Shown here: positions 8,186 to 19,100 of the stretch, in pieces
Layout of the letters: every line of letters starts with the position of its first letter
Position numbering within the stretch: position 1 is the first letter of the stretch
Assembly (NCBI GenBank): GCA_024275565.1
Contig: JAJRYY010000178.1
Coordinates: forward strand, 1 to 50,283
Source: Planctomycetota bacterium
Lineage (GTDB): Bacteria; Planctomycetota; Phycisphaerae; UBA1845
Length of the DNA stretch: 50,283 bases
Direction of reading: 5' to 3'
Position numbers and translations under genes: made by a program
Notes under the pieces: generated by a model
Told to the model about the DNA's origin: nothing
Databases searched by the model: none
What the model saw: the letters and a program-made list of their open reading frames with translations, nothing else

Positions 8186-10089
8186 GCCGATACCGCTCCA
8201 TTGGTCAGTAGTTTTTCTGGTGGTGATACCTCATTTTGCGTTGAAGGGTCGTCCAGGAATCTGCGTTTCCACATTTCAAAGGCGAGCAGAATCCAGAGGT
8301 CTTCCGCATGGTTTTGCGAACCGCCTGTATGCTCGTCGATCATACGTCGCACGCCTTTTGCGTCCATGAAATCGAGTATGCTGCTGTGTGCGTCGGTCAG
8401 GATGGACAGCCGCGGATATAACCCGCCCTTCTTGCGGAACCAGTGCTCCAGTGGGATCGGGAAGCCCATTTTGGGGCGATCTATGATTCGATCCGGGATC
8501 GCGCCGCGCGCTGCCCGCTTCAAAATCATCTTCCCGTTTTCGCCATCGAGCTTGTCTGTCCAGGGGATCTGGTTTACGCATTCGACCAAGGTGTGGTCGA
8601 GGAATGGGACGCGTGCTTCTACGGATGCTCCCATGCTGACGCGGTCCTGACGGTGCAAGATGGAGACGAGGTATGCCTGCTGGTCCAATCGTAACAATGC
8701 GTCGATGGCTGAACTGTCTGAATAGCGTTCGATCAACGATTCGCGGACGCCTAAATCCAGGGTGACTGTGTCCGCCAGCATCCCGAGCATGGCGTCGCTG
8801 CCGAAGCGGGAGTTGCGTATGGCCATGCCGGTTGGTCCGAATTTTGACCACTGTTTGACCATGCGGATTTTTCGATTGGACAGTCCTTGCGGAGCCAATC
8901 CCATCGCCCCCTTCAACATGGATGGTAGTGCGAAGTATTTATCCATGACGCGGCGGTAATATGCGTATCGTTCATAGCCGCAGATTAGTTCGTCGGCGCC
9001 TTCGCCGGTGAGGAGGACGGTGACATCCTGCTTGGCTCGTAGGCAGAGGAGGTATAGGAAAATGCTGTTTGGATGGTCGATGGGGGCGTCCATGAACCAG
9101 ACCATTTCGTCGAGGGATGCGTCGAATTCGTCGGCCAGGACGCCGATCGCACAGTGGTCCGTGCCGACATCCTTAGCGACCAGGGATGAGTATTCCTGCT
9201 CGTTGTAGTTTTTGATGTCGATCCCGATGGAGTAGGTTTTTAGCGGGAAGGGCGAGAGATCATTTGCCAATCGCGTTACGAGACTTGAATCCAACCCGCC
9301 GCTGAGCTGCGTCCCCAGAGGGACATCGCTCATCATCCGTCGCCTGACACTTTCATCCAGGAGCGAACGCAGGGTGTCGGGTGTTTGAGATTCCCCCTCG
9401 CCTCTGCACGCCTCGACGCCCCAATATCGCGTCGGTTTTCCCTTCAATCGATTATCCAGAAGGAGGTAGTGTGCTGGTTCGAGATGATCGATGCCGCGCA
9501 CCATCGTTCGAGACCCCGCAAGGTGACGGAACATCAATTGCTCAGCCACGACTTCCGGACGCATCTCACGCGGACATTCGGGGTGCCGGAGGAGGGCTTT
9601 TGTCTCTGATGCGAAGACGATTGTCTCGTCCGTTCTGAAGTAGACGAGCGGTTTGATTCCTATTCTATCGCGTGCGAGAAGGGTACTCCCCCGTCGCTCA
9701 TCGACGATGCAGAATGAGAACATTCCGTTCAAACGATCCAGAATACCAATGCCCCACTCCTCCCATCCGTGAAGGATCACCTCTGAATCTGTGTGCGACC
9801 GGAAGACGTGGCCAGATGATTCCAGCTCCGGGCGGATGTCGAGATGGTTGTAGATTTCACCGTTGAATGAAATCCACACGGTACCATCTTCGTTGCACAT
9901 AGGCTGACGCCCTTTTTCGGAGAGATCGACAATGATGAGTCGTCGGTGCCCGAGTGCGTACTGCTTCCCGATGCGTACCCCCGCCCCGTCAGGGCCACGG
10001 TGGATCATTGTGTCGCGCATTGACACCACGACCGACTCGGCGTTGTCAGCCACAGGATGCGTCTGCACAAATCCGCAAATTCCACACAT
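8179..10089 (-). CDS. asnB: Asparagine synthetase (glutamine-hydrolysing), copy 2
   Basis: The second AsnB-type amidotransferase of the locus, 636 residues. It has catalytic Cys2 (MCGICGF), IHRGPDG, FNGEIYN, and the PP-loop SGGLDSS at about residues 263-269. It lacks the Arg/His/Asp-rich insertion of copy 1. The two copies differ substantially outside these motifs, so they look like ancient paralogues rather than a recent duplication. Two AsnB genes in one polysaccharide locus favour amide transfer to sugar carboxyls or to another precursor over housekeeping asparagine synthesis; this is inference. It overlaps the flippase start downstream and follows sulfotransferase 2 by 15 nt. Confidence 0.93.
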   Translation of the reverse strand: MCGICGFVQTHPVADNAESVVVSMRDTMIHRGPDGAGVRIGKQYALGHRRLIIVDLSEKGRQPMCNEDGTVWISFNGEIYNHLDIRPELESSGHVFRSHTDSEVILHGWEEWGIGILDRLNGMFSFCIVDERRGSTLLARDRIGIKPLVYFRTDETIVFASETKALLRHPECPREMRPEVVAEQLMFRHLAGSRTMVRGIDHLEPAHYLLLDNRLKGKPTRYWGVEACRGEGESQTPDTLRSLLDESVRRRMMSDVPLGTQLSGGLDSSLVTRLANDLSPFPLKTYSIGIDIKNYNEQEYSSLVAKDVGTDHCAIGVLADEFDASLDEMVWFMDAPIDHPNSIFLYLLCLRAKQDVTVLLTGEGADELICGYERYAYYRRVMDKYFALPSMLKGAMGLAPQGLSNRKIRMVKQWSKFGPTGMAIRNSRFGSDAMLGMLADTVTLDLGVRESLIERYSDSSAIDALLRLDQQAYLVSILHRQDRVSMGASVEARVPFLDHTLVECVNQIPWTDKLDGENGKMILKRAARGAIPDRIIDRPKMGFPIPLEHWFRKKGGLYPRLSILTDAHSSILDFMDAKGVRRMIDEHTGGSQNHAEDLWILLAFEMWKRRFLDDPSTQNEVSPPEKLLTNGAVSAC

Positions 10090-10104
10090 GATCTTACCTC
10101 TCCG

Positions 10105-11055
10105 CTAAACGCCCGCGCCCGCTGTGACTGGCGGAGCTGCTTCGTTTTTGTCATACGCCAGTCGCCGGTTCAAAGCTCCACCGACGCGGTCGAATACCTG
10201 CAGATGCTCAGGTGTCAGCATGGTCTTCCATTTGGTATCCAGTACGATTTCTGAGGAATTCTGAAACCGCATGGGATTGCCCAGAATATGATGCTCCACG
10301 GAACGAAAATCCCGGACAGCCTCCGACGGTGACACGCCCAAAAATTCAAAGACTCGCCCCAGCACGCCGTCCGGGTCAAGGCATAAATCCTCATAACGGA
10401 TGCTCAGTACCTGCGACGGATCGAACCAGTTAAGGGCTGTTGCGATTTCTTCCTGAGCGACGACCCATTCTCGGACAGCCTCCTCGGGGGACAATGTGTG
10501 ACGCTTCATCATCGAGTTCATCACGCCGCGTCCATCGCGAACGATGCTGAGTACTTTAATCCGGAATTCCGGAATTCTCCGCAAATATTTCAACCGGATC
10601 GGGTCTTTCGACGCGTCCAGGAATATCGGTTTCCCGCTCAGTTCGCAGACTGTTTCCACAAAAGCTGCATTTCTCCGCCTGATTTCCGGGAACGCACGTC
10701 GGCAGGCTGGTGCAAGCCCGATAAACGCCTCCCGCGCGACCTCAAGGGGAAGACTGCGCACGCGATGGCGTACGACCTTGTTGGCGAAATGATCGTTCGG
10801 GAGTTTGAATCCGCATTGTGTCGCCACATCTGCCAGGTCAAACCCAAACCCGCGTTCGCGCATATTCTCCACGACCCTGCCCCAGAACGAGCACTTCCCG
10901 ATCGGCGATCCGCAGGAGCATGCGTATTGCTCCAGGTCCATGCTGTCGCCCTTCATCTCGCCGATGGTGGCGATGCTCGGGTGCGTGTTCAACAGGAAGG
11001 TCAGGAGCGTCGAACCTGAAAAACTGGCAGATGTCAAGAATACAAAATCCCTCAT
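10105..11055 (-). CDS. Sulfotransferase family protein 2
   Basis: About 316 residues. The N-terminal phosphosulfate loop is FLTSASFSGSTLLTFLLN, with a 3'-phosphate motif at KVLSIVRDGRGVMNSM. A CSCG...GKCSFW cysteine cluster follows about 60 residues after the loop, a pattern seen in some bacterial sulfotransferases. The ATG at 11055 is preferred: TTGAGG lies 5-10 nt upstream, the P-loop then falls at the N-terminus, and the gap to the preceding gene becomes 14 nt. The longest frame starts at 11181, inside the preceding gene. It probably sulfates the same glycan as sulfotransferase 1 at a different position. Confidence 0.82.
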   Translation of the reverse strand: MRDFVFLTSASFSGSTLLTFLLNTHPSIATIGEMKGDSMDLEQYACSCGSPIGKCSFWGRVVENMRERGFGFDLADVATQCGFKLPNDHFANKVVRHRVRSLPLEVAREAFIGLAPACRRAFPEIRRRNAAFVETVCELSGKPIFLDASKDPIRLKYLRRIPEFRIKVLSIVRDGRGVMNSMMKRHTLSPEEAVREWVVAQEEIATALNWFDPSQVLSIRYEDLCLDPDGVLGRVFEFLGVSPSEAVRDFRSVEHHILGNPMRFQNSSEIVLDTKWKTMLTPEHLQVFDRVGGALNRRLAYDKNEAAPPVTAGAGV

Positions 11056-11069
11056 GGTTTCCTCAACGC

Positions 11070-12482
11070 TTATTGTGTTCTCATGTGGTAACGTGGTCGA
11101 ACCTGCACTGGGACAGGTCGGCGCACAAGCGATTGTTTCGCTACACCATAAAGTCGCCCGCGCCCCGCCCAGAGTCGACACGACAGGAAGAAACTACACA
11201 GCATTCCCAGCATTCCCTGATCCGGGAACAAGATTCCCCCCGACATCGCATTGATCAATAAGGACAACGATGCGACCACCCCCATGCCACCGACTGTCTG
11301 CATCAGGGGGTCCGCGTCGCGCATCAATGCGAACGATAATCCGGCGATCCCGAGGAAAAACGCGCTCGTGATGGCCAATCCCAGGAACCCCGTATCGATC
11401 AGAACCTCCAGGTATCCGTTGTGCGGCGTGCTCGGGCAGTTGCCCTCAAGGGCCATGATTTTCCCATACGCGTCCGTCCGTAAGATGGAGAGTCGCCCCT
11501 GCCCCAGAAATGGTGCATTACCAATTTCCTCGATCGTTGGAGGCCAGAGATTGCCTGTGCGTCCGGCGGTGATTTCGTTGAGATCCGGTGAACCTCCACC
11601 AGCATAGTTTGACTCGAACCCCATCAGCGATCGTTCGACAATGGATGGAAAGACCAGGCAGAAGATCACCAGCGCAAAGGGTCCAATCAACAACAGCTTT
11701 CGCCATCGCACACACGCCATAATCAACCCCACGCCCAGAAACGTCGCATAACCCGCCCGTGAATAACATGCGGCAATTCCAACCAGCGCAAACCCCGACA
11801 TAATCACGAATCCGAACTTCTGTAGAGTACCCTTCCATAGATGATGGGCTGCGACGATACTCCAGAAGGTGACGAGCAGGACTTTCGACATATCGTTGGC
11901 GTGCAAACCGACTTCGTTGTCGATTTTCTTTCGGACCAGCATCATCCGTCCGCTGTCGATCAACGTCCCCAATGGGACCACTTTGACGACCATCACGCCA
12001 TATGCGACGCCCAAAATAATGATGGCCAGAATCGCAGTTTTCGCCCGCTGTCGCGTGTTGGCGCCATCCCCCAATAAAAACGCTGCCCACATGTATTTGA
12101 ATGGGTTGATGAAATCATCCGCCAGGACACCTGAAAATGTCCCCTTGGGATGACCCGGCGGGAAGGAGCCAAGATCGGTTATCTCGCGTAAAAACGCGAT
12201 AAGCAAATTCCCCGCGTAAGCGATAATCACCAAAGTCGGCAATGCACCAAGCTTCCACGGTCGGTTCTCCTTCGTCCTCTGGATCAACCACGCAAGCGTC
12301 ACCACAACAAGCGTCAGGTTCCACGGGTTCAAACCCTGGATGCCCATCATCGTTGTCGGCATGTCGTCCATCTGCGTCAAGACGGTCAGCACGATCAGCC
12401 CGCACAGGGATATATACCAGTCGCGGAACGCGTACAACCAGATCGCCATGATCAGAATAGCAAATACTGAAAGTCGGATCAT
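11070..12482 (-). CDS. O-antigen ligase/polymerase-like membrane protein
   Basis: A polytopic membrane protein of 470 residues. Many hydrophobic segments start at residue 1 (LSVFAILIMAIWLYAF), and a large periplasmic loop precedes the last helices. That loop contains PPTIEEIGNAPFLGQGR and CPSTPHNGYLEVLIDTGFLGL. The HNGYLEVLIDTG motif is typical of the Wzy_C/WaaL family, which joins or polymerises lipid-linked glycans in the periplasm. Its ATG overlaps the upstream CapK-like gene stop as ATGA. It could be the Wzy polymerase of the pathway or a ligase; sequence alone does not decide. Confidence 0.82.
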   Translation of the reverse strand: MIRLSVFAILIMAIWLYAFRDWYISLCGLIVLTVLTQMDDMPTTMMGIQGLNPWNLTLVVVTLAWLIQRTKENRPWKLGALPTLVIIAYAGNLLIAFLREITDLGSFPPGHPKGTFSGVLADDFINPFKYMWAAFLLGDGANTRQRAKTAILAIIILGVAYGVMVVKVVPLGTLIDSGRMMLVRKKIDNEVGLHANDMSKVLLVTFWSIVAAHHLWKGTLQKFGFVIMSGFALVGIAACYSRAGYATFLGVGLIMACVRWRKLLLIGPFALVIFCLVFPSIVERSLMGFESNYAGGGSPDLNEITAGRTGNLWPPTIEEIGNAPFLGQGRLSILRTDAYGKIMALEGNCPSTPHNGYLEVLIDTGFLGLAITSAFFLGIAGLSFALMRDADPLMQTVGGMGVVASLSLLINAMSGGILFPDQGMLGMLCSFFLSCRLWAGRGRLYGVAKQSLVRRPVPVQVRPRYHMRTQ

Positions 12483-13915
12483 GACGGTTGTTTCACCATT
12501 TCGCGATTTGGGGCTGTCACGGAACCGCCGCCCTTCATATTGCAGACAATGAATCGGAATTTTCCCTGCTCCGTGGGCGGGATGGCGTCCACGCGACGCA
12601 CGTCAATGTCAGCCTGCGCTCCAAGGTACAACCTGATGCGTGACAGAAGCGTTTCGATTTCGCTTTCACGAAAATCGGACGCCGGTACGATCTTCAGCAC
12701 ATAACTGTCGTAATCGTTCTGAATGAGTTGGTATTGCTGGATAGAATCGACACCGTAGAACAGCAGGGTCAGCGACGGACCTGCAATATAATTGCCATCA
12801 CGCCCGAGGAAAAAATCGGTGGTTCGTCCGGTAATGGTGCCAAGTCGCTGCGTCCCACGCCCACAGGAACACACGCCAGCGAGCGGCGTCGCCCGATCAC
12901 CGATTTCATAACGAATGAACGGCATCGCGTAATTGCTGAGATTCGTGACCAGAAGTTCGCCTTCGCCAGCGGCGTCAGATGCACCGCCGTATTCAGATGC
13001 ACCCCCGCTTCTGTCGATTTCGACCACATTCACGAGCATGTGGACATGGTATCCATCGTGGGCACTGCACTCGGACGCAATCGCTCCCACCTCGCGACAC
13101 GCATATCGGTCGAAGACACGCGTCGGAAATATCTCCTCGATCACCTCACGCATTTTCGGATACAACATCTCTGCCGAGGTAATGACACCCTGAGTGGGAT
13201 ATGTGGCGCGTCTCCCTGCACGCTGAAGAAAGTCAGCCATTCTATATGCGGCCGATGCGTAGCATACGAGGATGGTGGGCCGAATGCGTGATAAGCATTT
13301 GTCGTAGTACGCGAGCTTCTCGTCCGATAGCTCGAACGCGTTGAACTGATGGTTGTTGTAGAGATAACAACGCACCTTCGCTCGAAACGAATCATACTCA
13401 GCCATGTCTCTGGGAGCGCCCCAGAGTCGCGCCTGCGGTTTCCCAGGACGCCACCCCGCCATGGCGTTGCTGAAGGCTGACGCAGCGCCCCCCTCCGCCA
13501 GGTAATTATTGTCCTGATAGAACGCCATTGCGGTTCCGGTGGATCCACCCGTGAAATTTTCGAGCAGATCGCGCTTGTCGAGGTTCTCGTCGATGAGATC
13601 GTCTACGCGCTGGCGGATGATGTCCTTCGTGAGTTTCGGCAACTGCTCCAGCTCGCTGACGTCTTGAATCCTGCTCGGATCAAAGCCGATCTTTCGGAAC
13701 AACTCACGATAATAAGGCACGTTGGTTCCTGCATGCACAAGCAACGCACGCAGGCGATCGCACTGGGCGGATCGGAAGTAGTCTGGGCTTTGATATTCGG
13801 ACGCGACGAGCGATCGATAGAATGTCCCGATGCTGCGGTTGAGGGCGACGCGATGCTGCATCACGCCGTAACCGAGCGTCTGGGAAACCAGATTTTGAAA
13901 GCCCTGAGCGAGCAC
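12479..13915 (-). CDS. CapK/PaaK-type adenylate-forming enzyme
   Basis: 478 residues of the phenylacetate-CoA-ligase/CapK (coenzyme F390 synthetase-like) branch of the adenylate-forming superfamily. The N-terminal region has HAGTNVPYYRELFRKIGFDP, followed by the P-loop-like FTGGSTGTAMAFYQD and FDRYACREVGAIASEC. The acceptor-site part MPFIRYEIGD precedes a Cys/Gly motif CSCGRG, and the C-terminal small domain ends TEQGKFRFIV. CapK homologues are common in capsule loci, but their substrate is not established. Carboxylate activation for acyl or amide decoration is plausible. A paralogous module is fused into the 1446-residue protein of the same locus. Confidence 0.85.
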   Translation of the reverse strand: MLAQGFQNLVSQTLGYGVMQHRVALNRSIGTFYRSLVASEYQSPDYFRSAQCDRLRALLVHAGTNVPYYRELFRKIGFDPSRIQDVSELEQLPKLTKDIIRQRVDDLIDENLDKRDLLENFTGGSTGTAMAFYQDNNYLAEGGAASAFSNAMAGWRPGKPQARLWGAPRDMAEYDSFRAKVRCYLYNNHQFNAFELSDEKLAYYDKCLSRIRPTILVCYASAAYRMADFLQRAGRRATYPTQGVITSAEMLYPKMREVIEEIFPTRVFDRYACREVGAIASECSAHDGYHVHMLVNVVEIDRSGGASEYGGASDAAGEGELLVTNLSNYAMPFIRYEIGDRATPLAGVCSCGRGTQRLGTITGRTTDFFLGRDGNYIAGPSLTLLFYGVDSIQQYQLIQNDYDSYVLKIVPASDFRESEIETLLSRIRLYLGAQADIDVRRVDAIPPTEQGKFRFIVCNMKGGGSVTAPNREMVKQPS

Positions 13916-13985
13916 CGCAACACTCCTGCCCTGCTAAACAATGCTAATAACAGACCGCGACACGGCAGTCCCAACCGACATATGC

Positions 13986-16154
13986 TTACGACAGTATGAC
14001 CGGCTGCCCACTTCTGAGCGATTCGGCGATGGCGAAGGTACACAGCGTCGTTCCAACCGCCTGATCGAAGGGTAGTGGCCAAGCTCCTCCCTCGCGTATC
14101 GCATCGATGAAAGCTGCCATTTCGTTTTTGTGTCCCTTGCCCGTGGCTGCGGGTTTGACCTTTTGCGTCTTCCCGCCGCTGCTGAGTCGCGCTTCACGCC
14201 AGTTGTCAATGACGCCGGCGCGGGATTGACCAAAGACTTCGATTCGCTCTTTTTCGTAGTATGGATCGCCATTGGCTACATAGATGAAAGTAGCAATGGT
14301 TCCGTCCTCCATTTTGAGGCTCGCCTGACAATTGTCATTTTGCAGACCGGCGATGTCGCCACCAACCATCTCGGCGAACACGCGTACCGGCGGCGAGCCG
14401 CAGATGAAACGGATGAGATCGATGAAATGACACCCCTCGCTGATGATTCGCCACCCACCCTCCTCGGGATCCTGATACCAGGAGTCAGATTTGATTTCAC
14501 CAGCGTTGACGCGACATACAATTTCGATCGGGCTGCTCCGTTTTGCGAAGAAATCTCGGAGGGCGACGGATAGCGGGCTGAAACGGCGATTGAACCCGGG
14601 CATGACGAGCTTACCGGTTTCTGCCTGAGCGACCATGACATCGTCGAGTTGCTCGGAGGTCAGCGCGATGGGTTTTTCGACGAAAACGTGTTTGCCAGCG
14701 CGGAGGGCGTCGCAGGTGAATGTCGCGTGCGTGTCATGGTGCGTGGCGATGATGACGGCGTCTATGGAATCGTCGTTCAGCAATTCCTGGTAATCTGAGG
14801 CTGCGTATTCAAATCCGTGGCGACCGGCTGCACTGGCAGCAGTCAGACCAGCCGCAGAGCAGATGGCGGTGAGCTTCGCGCCCTGTGCAGCTTTGAGGGC
14901 AGGGATCAACGTGGCTGTGGTGAAGTTCCCCGCACCAATCATGCAGACGCTGACGCTGCCACCACCGCTCCGGGCGGCGACTTTGGAGCTGTTCGACGGG
15001 ATGTTGATACGCCGCTCGATGGGCGTGTCGGTCTTGTATTTGAAGAGCAAACCGGTGGCGTGCTTGCCGGGTGCTTCGTGGAGTTGCCCGTAGGCTTCTG
15101 CAGCTTGTTCGAATGGGAAAACTTCAGGCGTGAGCAAACCTGGTTCGACAGCCCCGATCTTCAGGAGGCGGAGGAATTCCTCCATGTTTCGTTTTTCGGT
15201 CCAGCGGACATACCCGATGGGGTAATCGATACCTTTTTGCTCGTAGTTTCGGTCGTAGCGCCCTGGCCCGTAGGACCGGGACATGACAACGGAGAGTTCC
15301 TTGTTGTAATAAAGCTGCCAGTCCGCTTCGACGGGAACCATCCCGACAACCACGACGCGTCCACGATCGCGAAGAATTTCCCCAGCCAGCGCCATAGGAT
15401 CGCTGCTTTTGGTGCTGGCTGCGATGTATGCGATGTCCGCACCAGCCCCACCGGTTTCTCGCAGGATCGTGTCAAGGAGGGATGGGTCGTCACGCCGGAG
15501 AGCAATATCTGCGCCGCAGGTTTTCGCCAGATCGATTTTTGCAGGATCGAGATCGACGCCAATGACACGACAGCCAGCCGCCTTCAAAATCTGCACACCA
15601 AGCAATCCGACAAGCCCAAGCCCAATCACCAGAGCAGTATCGCCAAGGGTCACCTCAGCCTGGCGTACGCCATTCATCGAGATCGCACCAACCGTGCTAA
15701 AGGCTGCGTCGGAGAGTTCGACCCCCTCTGGTATTTTCGCACATAGATTACGCGGCACGAACACATATTCGGCGTGGCAGGCGATACCCTCTCCCGCGCA
15801 AGCGACGAGGTCTCCGACGGAAAATTCATCGACACTGCTGCCGACTTCGACCACGGTCCCAGCCAGGCTGTACCCGAGCGGCGTCAGCGAGTCGAGTCGT
15901 TCCCGGACCTTGTTGTAGGTCTCCATAATACCGACTTGTTTCGCACTCTGAATGACCTGCTTGACCTTGTCGGGTCGCGCTTTCGCCATCTGCAGTTTGC
16001 TCATTCTCGCCTGGCTGACCTTCATACGCTCGGTACCAGTGCTGACGAGTGAATAGTGCGTTCGGACCAGAACCCCGCCGGATTTACAGATCGGAGTGGG
16101 CACATCCTGGAGCTTCAGCTCCCCGCTGTTGTAGTTCTGAACAACCTGCTTCAC
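13986..16154 (-). CDS. Bi-domain oxidoreductase (MDR alcohol dehydrogenase + Gfo/Idh/MocA)
   Basis: A 722-residue fusion. Residues 1 to about 370 are a zinc-type medium-chain dehydrogenase/reductase with nucleotide fold VIGLGLVGLLGVQILKAAG. Residues about 395-722 are a Gfo/Idh/MocA sugar dehydrogenase with CMIGAGNFTTATLIPAL and the conserved FVEKPIALT. The architecture recurs in exopolysaccharide clusters and is thought to oxidise or epimerise a nucleotide sugar; the exact reaction is unknown. The start is GTG, overlapping the stop of the giant fusion gene as GTGA, so the two are translationally coupled. A 70-bp gap separates it from the CapK-like gene. Confidence 0.88.
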   Translation of the reverse strand: MKQVVQNYNSGELKLQDVPTPICKSGGVLVRTHYSLVSTGTERMKVSQARMSKLQMAKARPDKVKQVIQSAKQVGIMETYNKVRERLDSLTPLGYSLAGTVVEVGSSVDEFSVGDLVACAGEGIACHAEYVFVPRNLCAKIPEGVELSDAAFSTVGAISMNGVRQAEVTLGDTALVIGLGLVGLLGVQILKAAGCRVIGVDLDPAKIDLAKTCGADIALRRDDPSLLDTILRETGGAGADIAYIAASTKSSDPMALAGEILRDRGRVVVVGMVPVEADWQLYYNKELSVVMSRSYGPGRYDRNYEQKGIDYPIGYVRWTEKRNMEEFLRLLKIGAVEPGLLTPEVFPFEQAAEAYGQLHEAPGKHATGLLFKYKTDTPIERRINIPSNSSKVAARSGGGSVSVCMIGAGNFTTATLIPALKAAQGAKLTAICSAAGLTAASAAGRHGFEYAASDYQELLNDDSIDAVIIATHHDTHATFTCDALRAGKHVFVEKPIALTSEQLDDVMVAQAETGKLVMPGFNRRFSPLSVALRDFFAKRSSPIEIVCRVNAGEIKSDSWYQDPEEGGWRIISEGCHFIDLIRFICGSPPVRVFAEMVGGDIAGLQNDNCQASLKMEDGTIATFIYVANGDPYYEKERIEVFGQSRAGVIDNWREARLSSGGKTQKVKPAATGKGHKNEMAAFIDAIREGGAWPLPFDQAVGTTLCTFAIAESLRSGQPVILS

Positions 16155-19100
16155 GATGCTGAGACCTCCAATTCAAGCAGCGCATCGATATCGATATGCT
16201 GATCAACATATGTGCTTTTACCGCTCTTTGTGAGCGGTATGTCGCGAACTATCTGCACCTCGAAGGTGATGCGACCTTCCAGTTTTTTATTGAGATTGCG
16301 GTGAATACGGTCAACATCCTCCACCCCGAATCCGGCGGTCGGTACGATACGCAGAACAACCTCGCCCGGCGTTTCCTGTTGAAACTGGAACTGCCGGACA
16401 CGGACAAATGTGTCATCGTGCATATTGATTGCAGCCCAGGATATTATGCTGCGGTCAGCAGCGACAAGCACCTCCTGTGTCCGATGTCCACGTAAATGAT
16501 TGATGATCGGATGCGCCCGTCCGCACGCCTTACAATGGTCACTAACATAGGTTGCGAAATCTCCAGTCCGATAACGTATAAAAGGCGTGATCTCGTTAAT
16601 GAACCCGGTCCCAACGATCTCACCAGACTGACCGGGTGTATTGATGGGACGGTCATCCTTGTCGAGGAGTTCAAAATATCCGTACGTTGGAAAGACATGG
16701 TAGTCAGTTGATTCAGCACATTCGGAGGCCATCACGAGCTTTTCCGAGTGACCATACCAGGAATAGTAACGAACGCCGAAGGTGCGCTCTGCACGTCTGC
16801 GATCTTCGTCGTAAATGTTTTCAGAACCCGCTAAAATTCCCAGAATGTTCGCCGGAACGTCTACCCCGCTCCGATCGATAAAACGGGACAGTGCTGCAAT
16901 GCTGGATGGAAAGACGTGCAGGAAGCACGGTCCAATCGTCGCAATATGCTGTAAATATCGCTCCATATGTTCATCGGTCATATGAAAATTGCTGTAATAG
17001 TGGCGGCGAAGGATGGGGTCATACTCATGGAACAACCCATTCCGATCAGCCTGGACGAGCTGCCCACGAATCACTGCCAGCGGAATGTCCATCCGGTAGG
17101 AAGCACGCTCCCACGCAGCCACAAGATACGCGTATTCAATCGCAGAACGATCGCTTGATGTGTAAAATCGAAGTGGCATCCCGCTGGAACCACTCGTTGA
17201 TACAAGGTCAACATGCGACATCCCAACGTCTGTCGTCACCATGTCATCGAGGTGTTCCAGGATAACCTTTTTGTCGATGATCGGAAGATCATGCAGGTCT
17301 TCAAGCGACTTGAGGTCGCCTGGCTCGAATCCGATATCGGCAAACGCGTCGCGATAATATCCACTCTTATCATATGCGAGTGAGATGAGTCGCTGGAGGC
17401 GCTGGAGTTGATACTCCGCGGATTGATCTGCACTCCAGGTATCTACGTCATTCACGAACTGGCGGTTCTGGCGAAATTTTGCACCCAGTAAATATTGCGG
17501 TGGAATGTGAGAGGGAAGTGCTCCGAGTGCACGACGCAAATAGGGCGGGGTCGCTTCCCACAGATTTTTTTTCGACAACGCACTCTTCTTGGTCACAAGG
17601 CGTTTCTTCGACACCTGACCATTATCTAACTCACAACGAAGGCTCGTTGATGCTTTAGACGTCAAAGCACCATCAGCATGAAGCCAACCGGGAAGTAAAC
17701 GATCCCATCGACCCGCGATGGCAGTGATGCTGTTCGTTTCGGTGGCGCGCTGTTGTGCAGCATGTGACATGGCTTGCAGGCGTATTTCGTCGTCAAGAAG
17801 ATCTGCGATGCGTCGTGCAGTGTTTTCAACATCGTCGGGATCGATGAAAAATCCATTTTCTCCATCCACCACCAGCGATCCAAGATCGCCCACGTTCGGC
17901 ACGAGTACAGGAAGACCCGCAGCCATCGCTTCGATCATGGCGATCGATAAACCTTCAGTCTGCGAAGTGAGAACGAAAAGACTGCTTGCGGCAAGCACCT
18001 CATCGACACGAGCAAGCTTACCAAGAAAGAGAACGTTTCGCTGAATACCAAGTCGCTTCACCTGTGCTTTCAACTCGGTGGTCAGTGGCCCTTCGCCGAC
18101 AAATGCAGCTCGCACATTTGGACGGTACTTGCTGATGGCATGAGTGATGTCCACAAATCTTGATGGCTGCTTTTCTGATATATGTCTCGCAACCATGACG
18201 AGGTCGAACTGCGGCTGAATCCGATTCAATAGCGCAGGGTCAATGTGAATGCTGCCAGTGATGATCACAATGCGCTTGGCGAGGCGATGCTCAGCCATAA
18301 AATCAACCGCCTTCTGACCGCGGACAACCACAAGATCGAACTGGCGCACGAGATGATAGATGAGTCGTTCGAGTATCCAGGACTCACGCCGAAGACGACA
18401 GAGCAGTGCGTTCTCGCTGCCAGGTCCACCACCGATGATCTGAATGGGACCACCCGTCATCTGATACACGCTGCGCCCGCCAAACAGGCTGGACGCCAAC
18501 AGACAAAGCAACGCATTCGGCATGATATGGTAGCCCATGAGAATGTCGGGATGGTATTTCATGGAACACTTGAAAATCATGTAGGCACGGGTGAGTACAC
18601 GTCCGAATACCTTTTGAGCCCAGCGAGGAGGACAGACGTACGTCACCTTGTCAGTCTTGGAAAGAGGTTGATCCGTAACAACATAAACGTCGGAAATACC
18701 CTCAGTACGGGTCAGAGGAAGTACATGAGAGCGGAACCAGTTCTCATTGTAGAAGGTACCGGCAAGCAGAAGCCGAACTTGACCGAACCGGCGCGGCTTG
18801 AATCGAGCAAATGTGACAAAATGCAGCAAACGGAAGCTGGCGACTACAAACGCGGTACTGGCAAACAGAACGAAAACAACGCAAAACGCGAGAACCGCTG
18901 AGATTGCACGCACGATCGATGATAGTGCGCGACCAGCAGCACCCCTGGATTGCGAAGCCACCGATGCCACATCGGAATCAATTTCAACATGGCCCGTCCA
19001 ACCGAAATGGGGTTTAAACGCAAAACACGATCCTTCCCATTCATAAAGAGCACCATCAAAATCCGGGTCATTGGATCGACATTGAATGTCATCATAAAAT

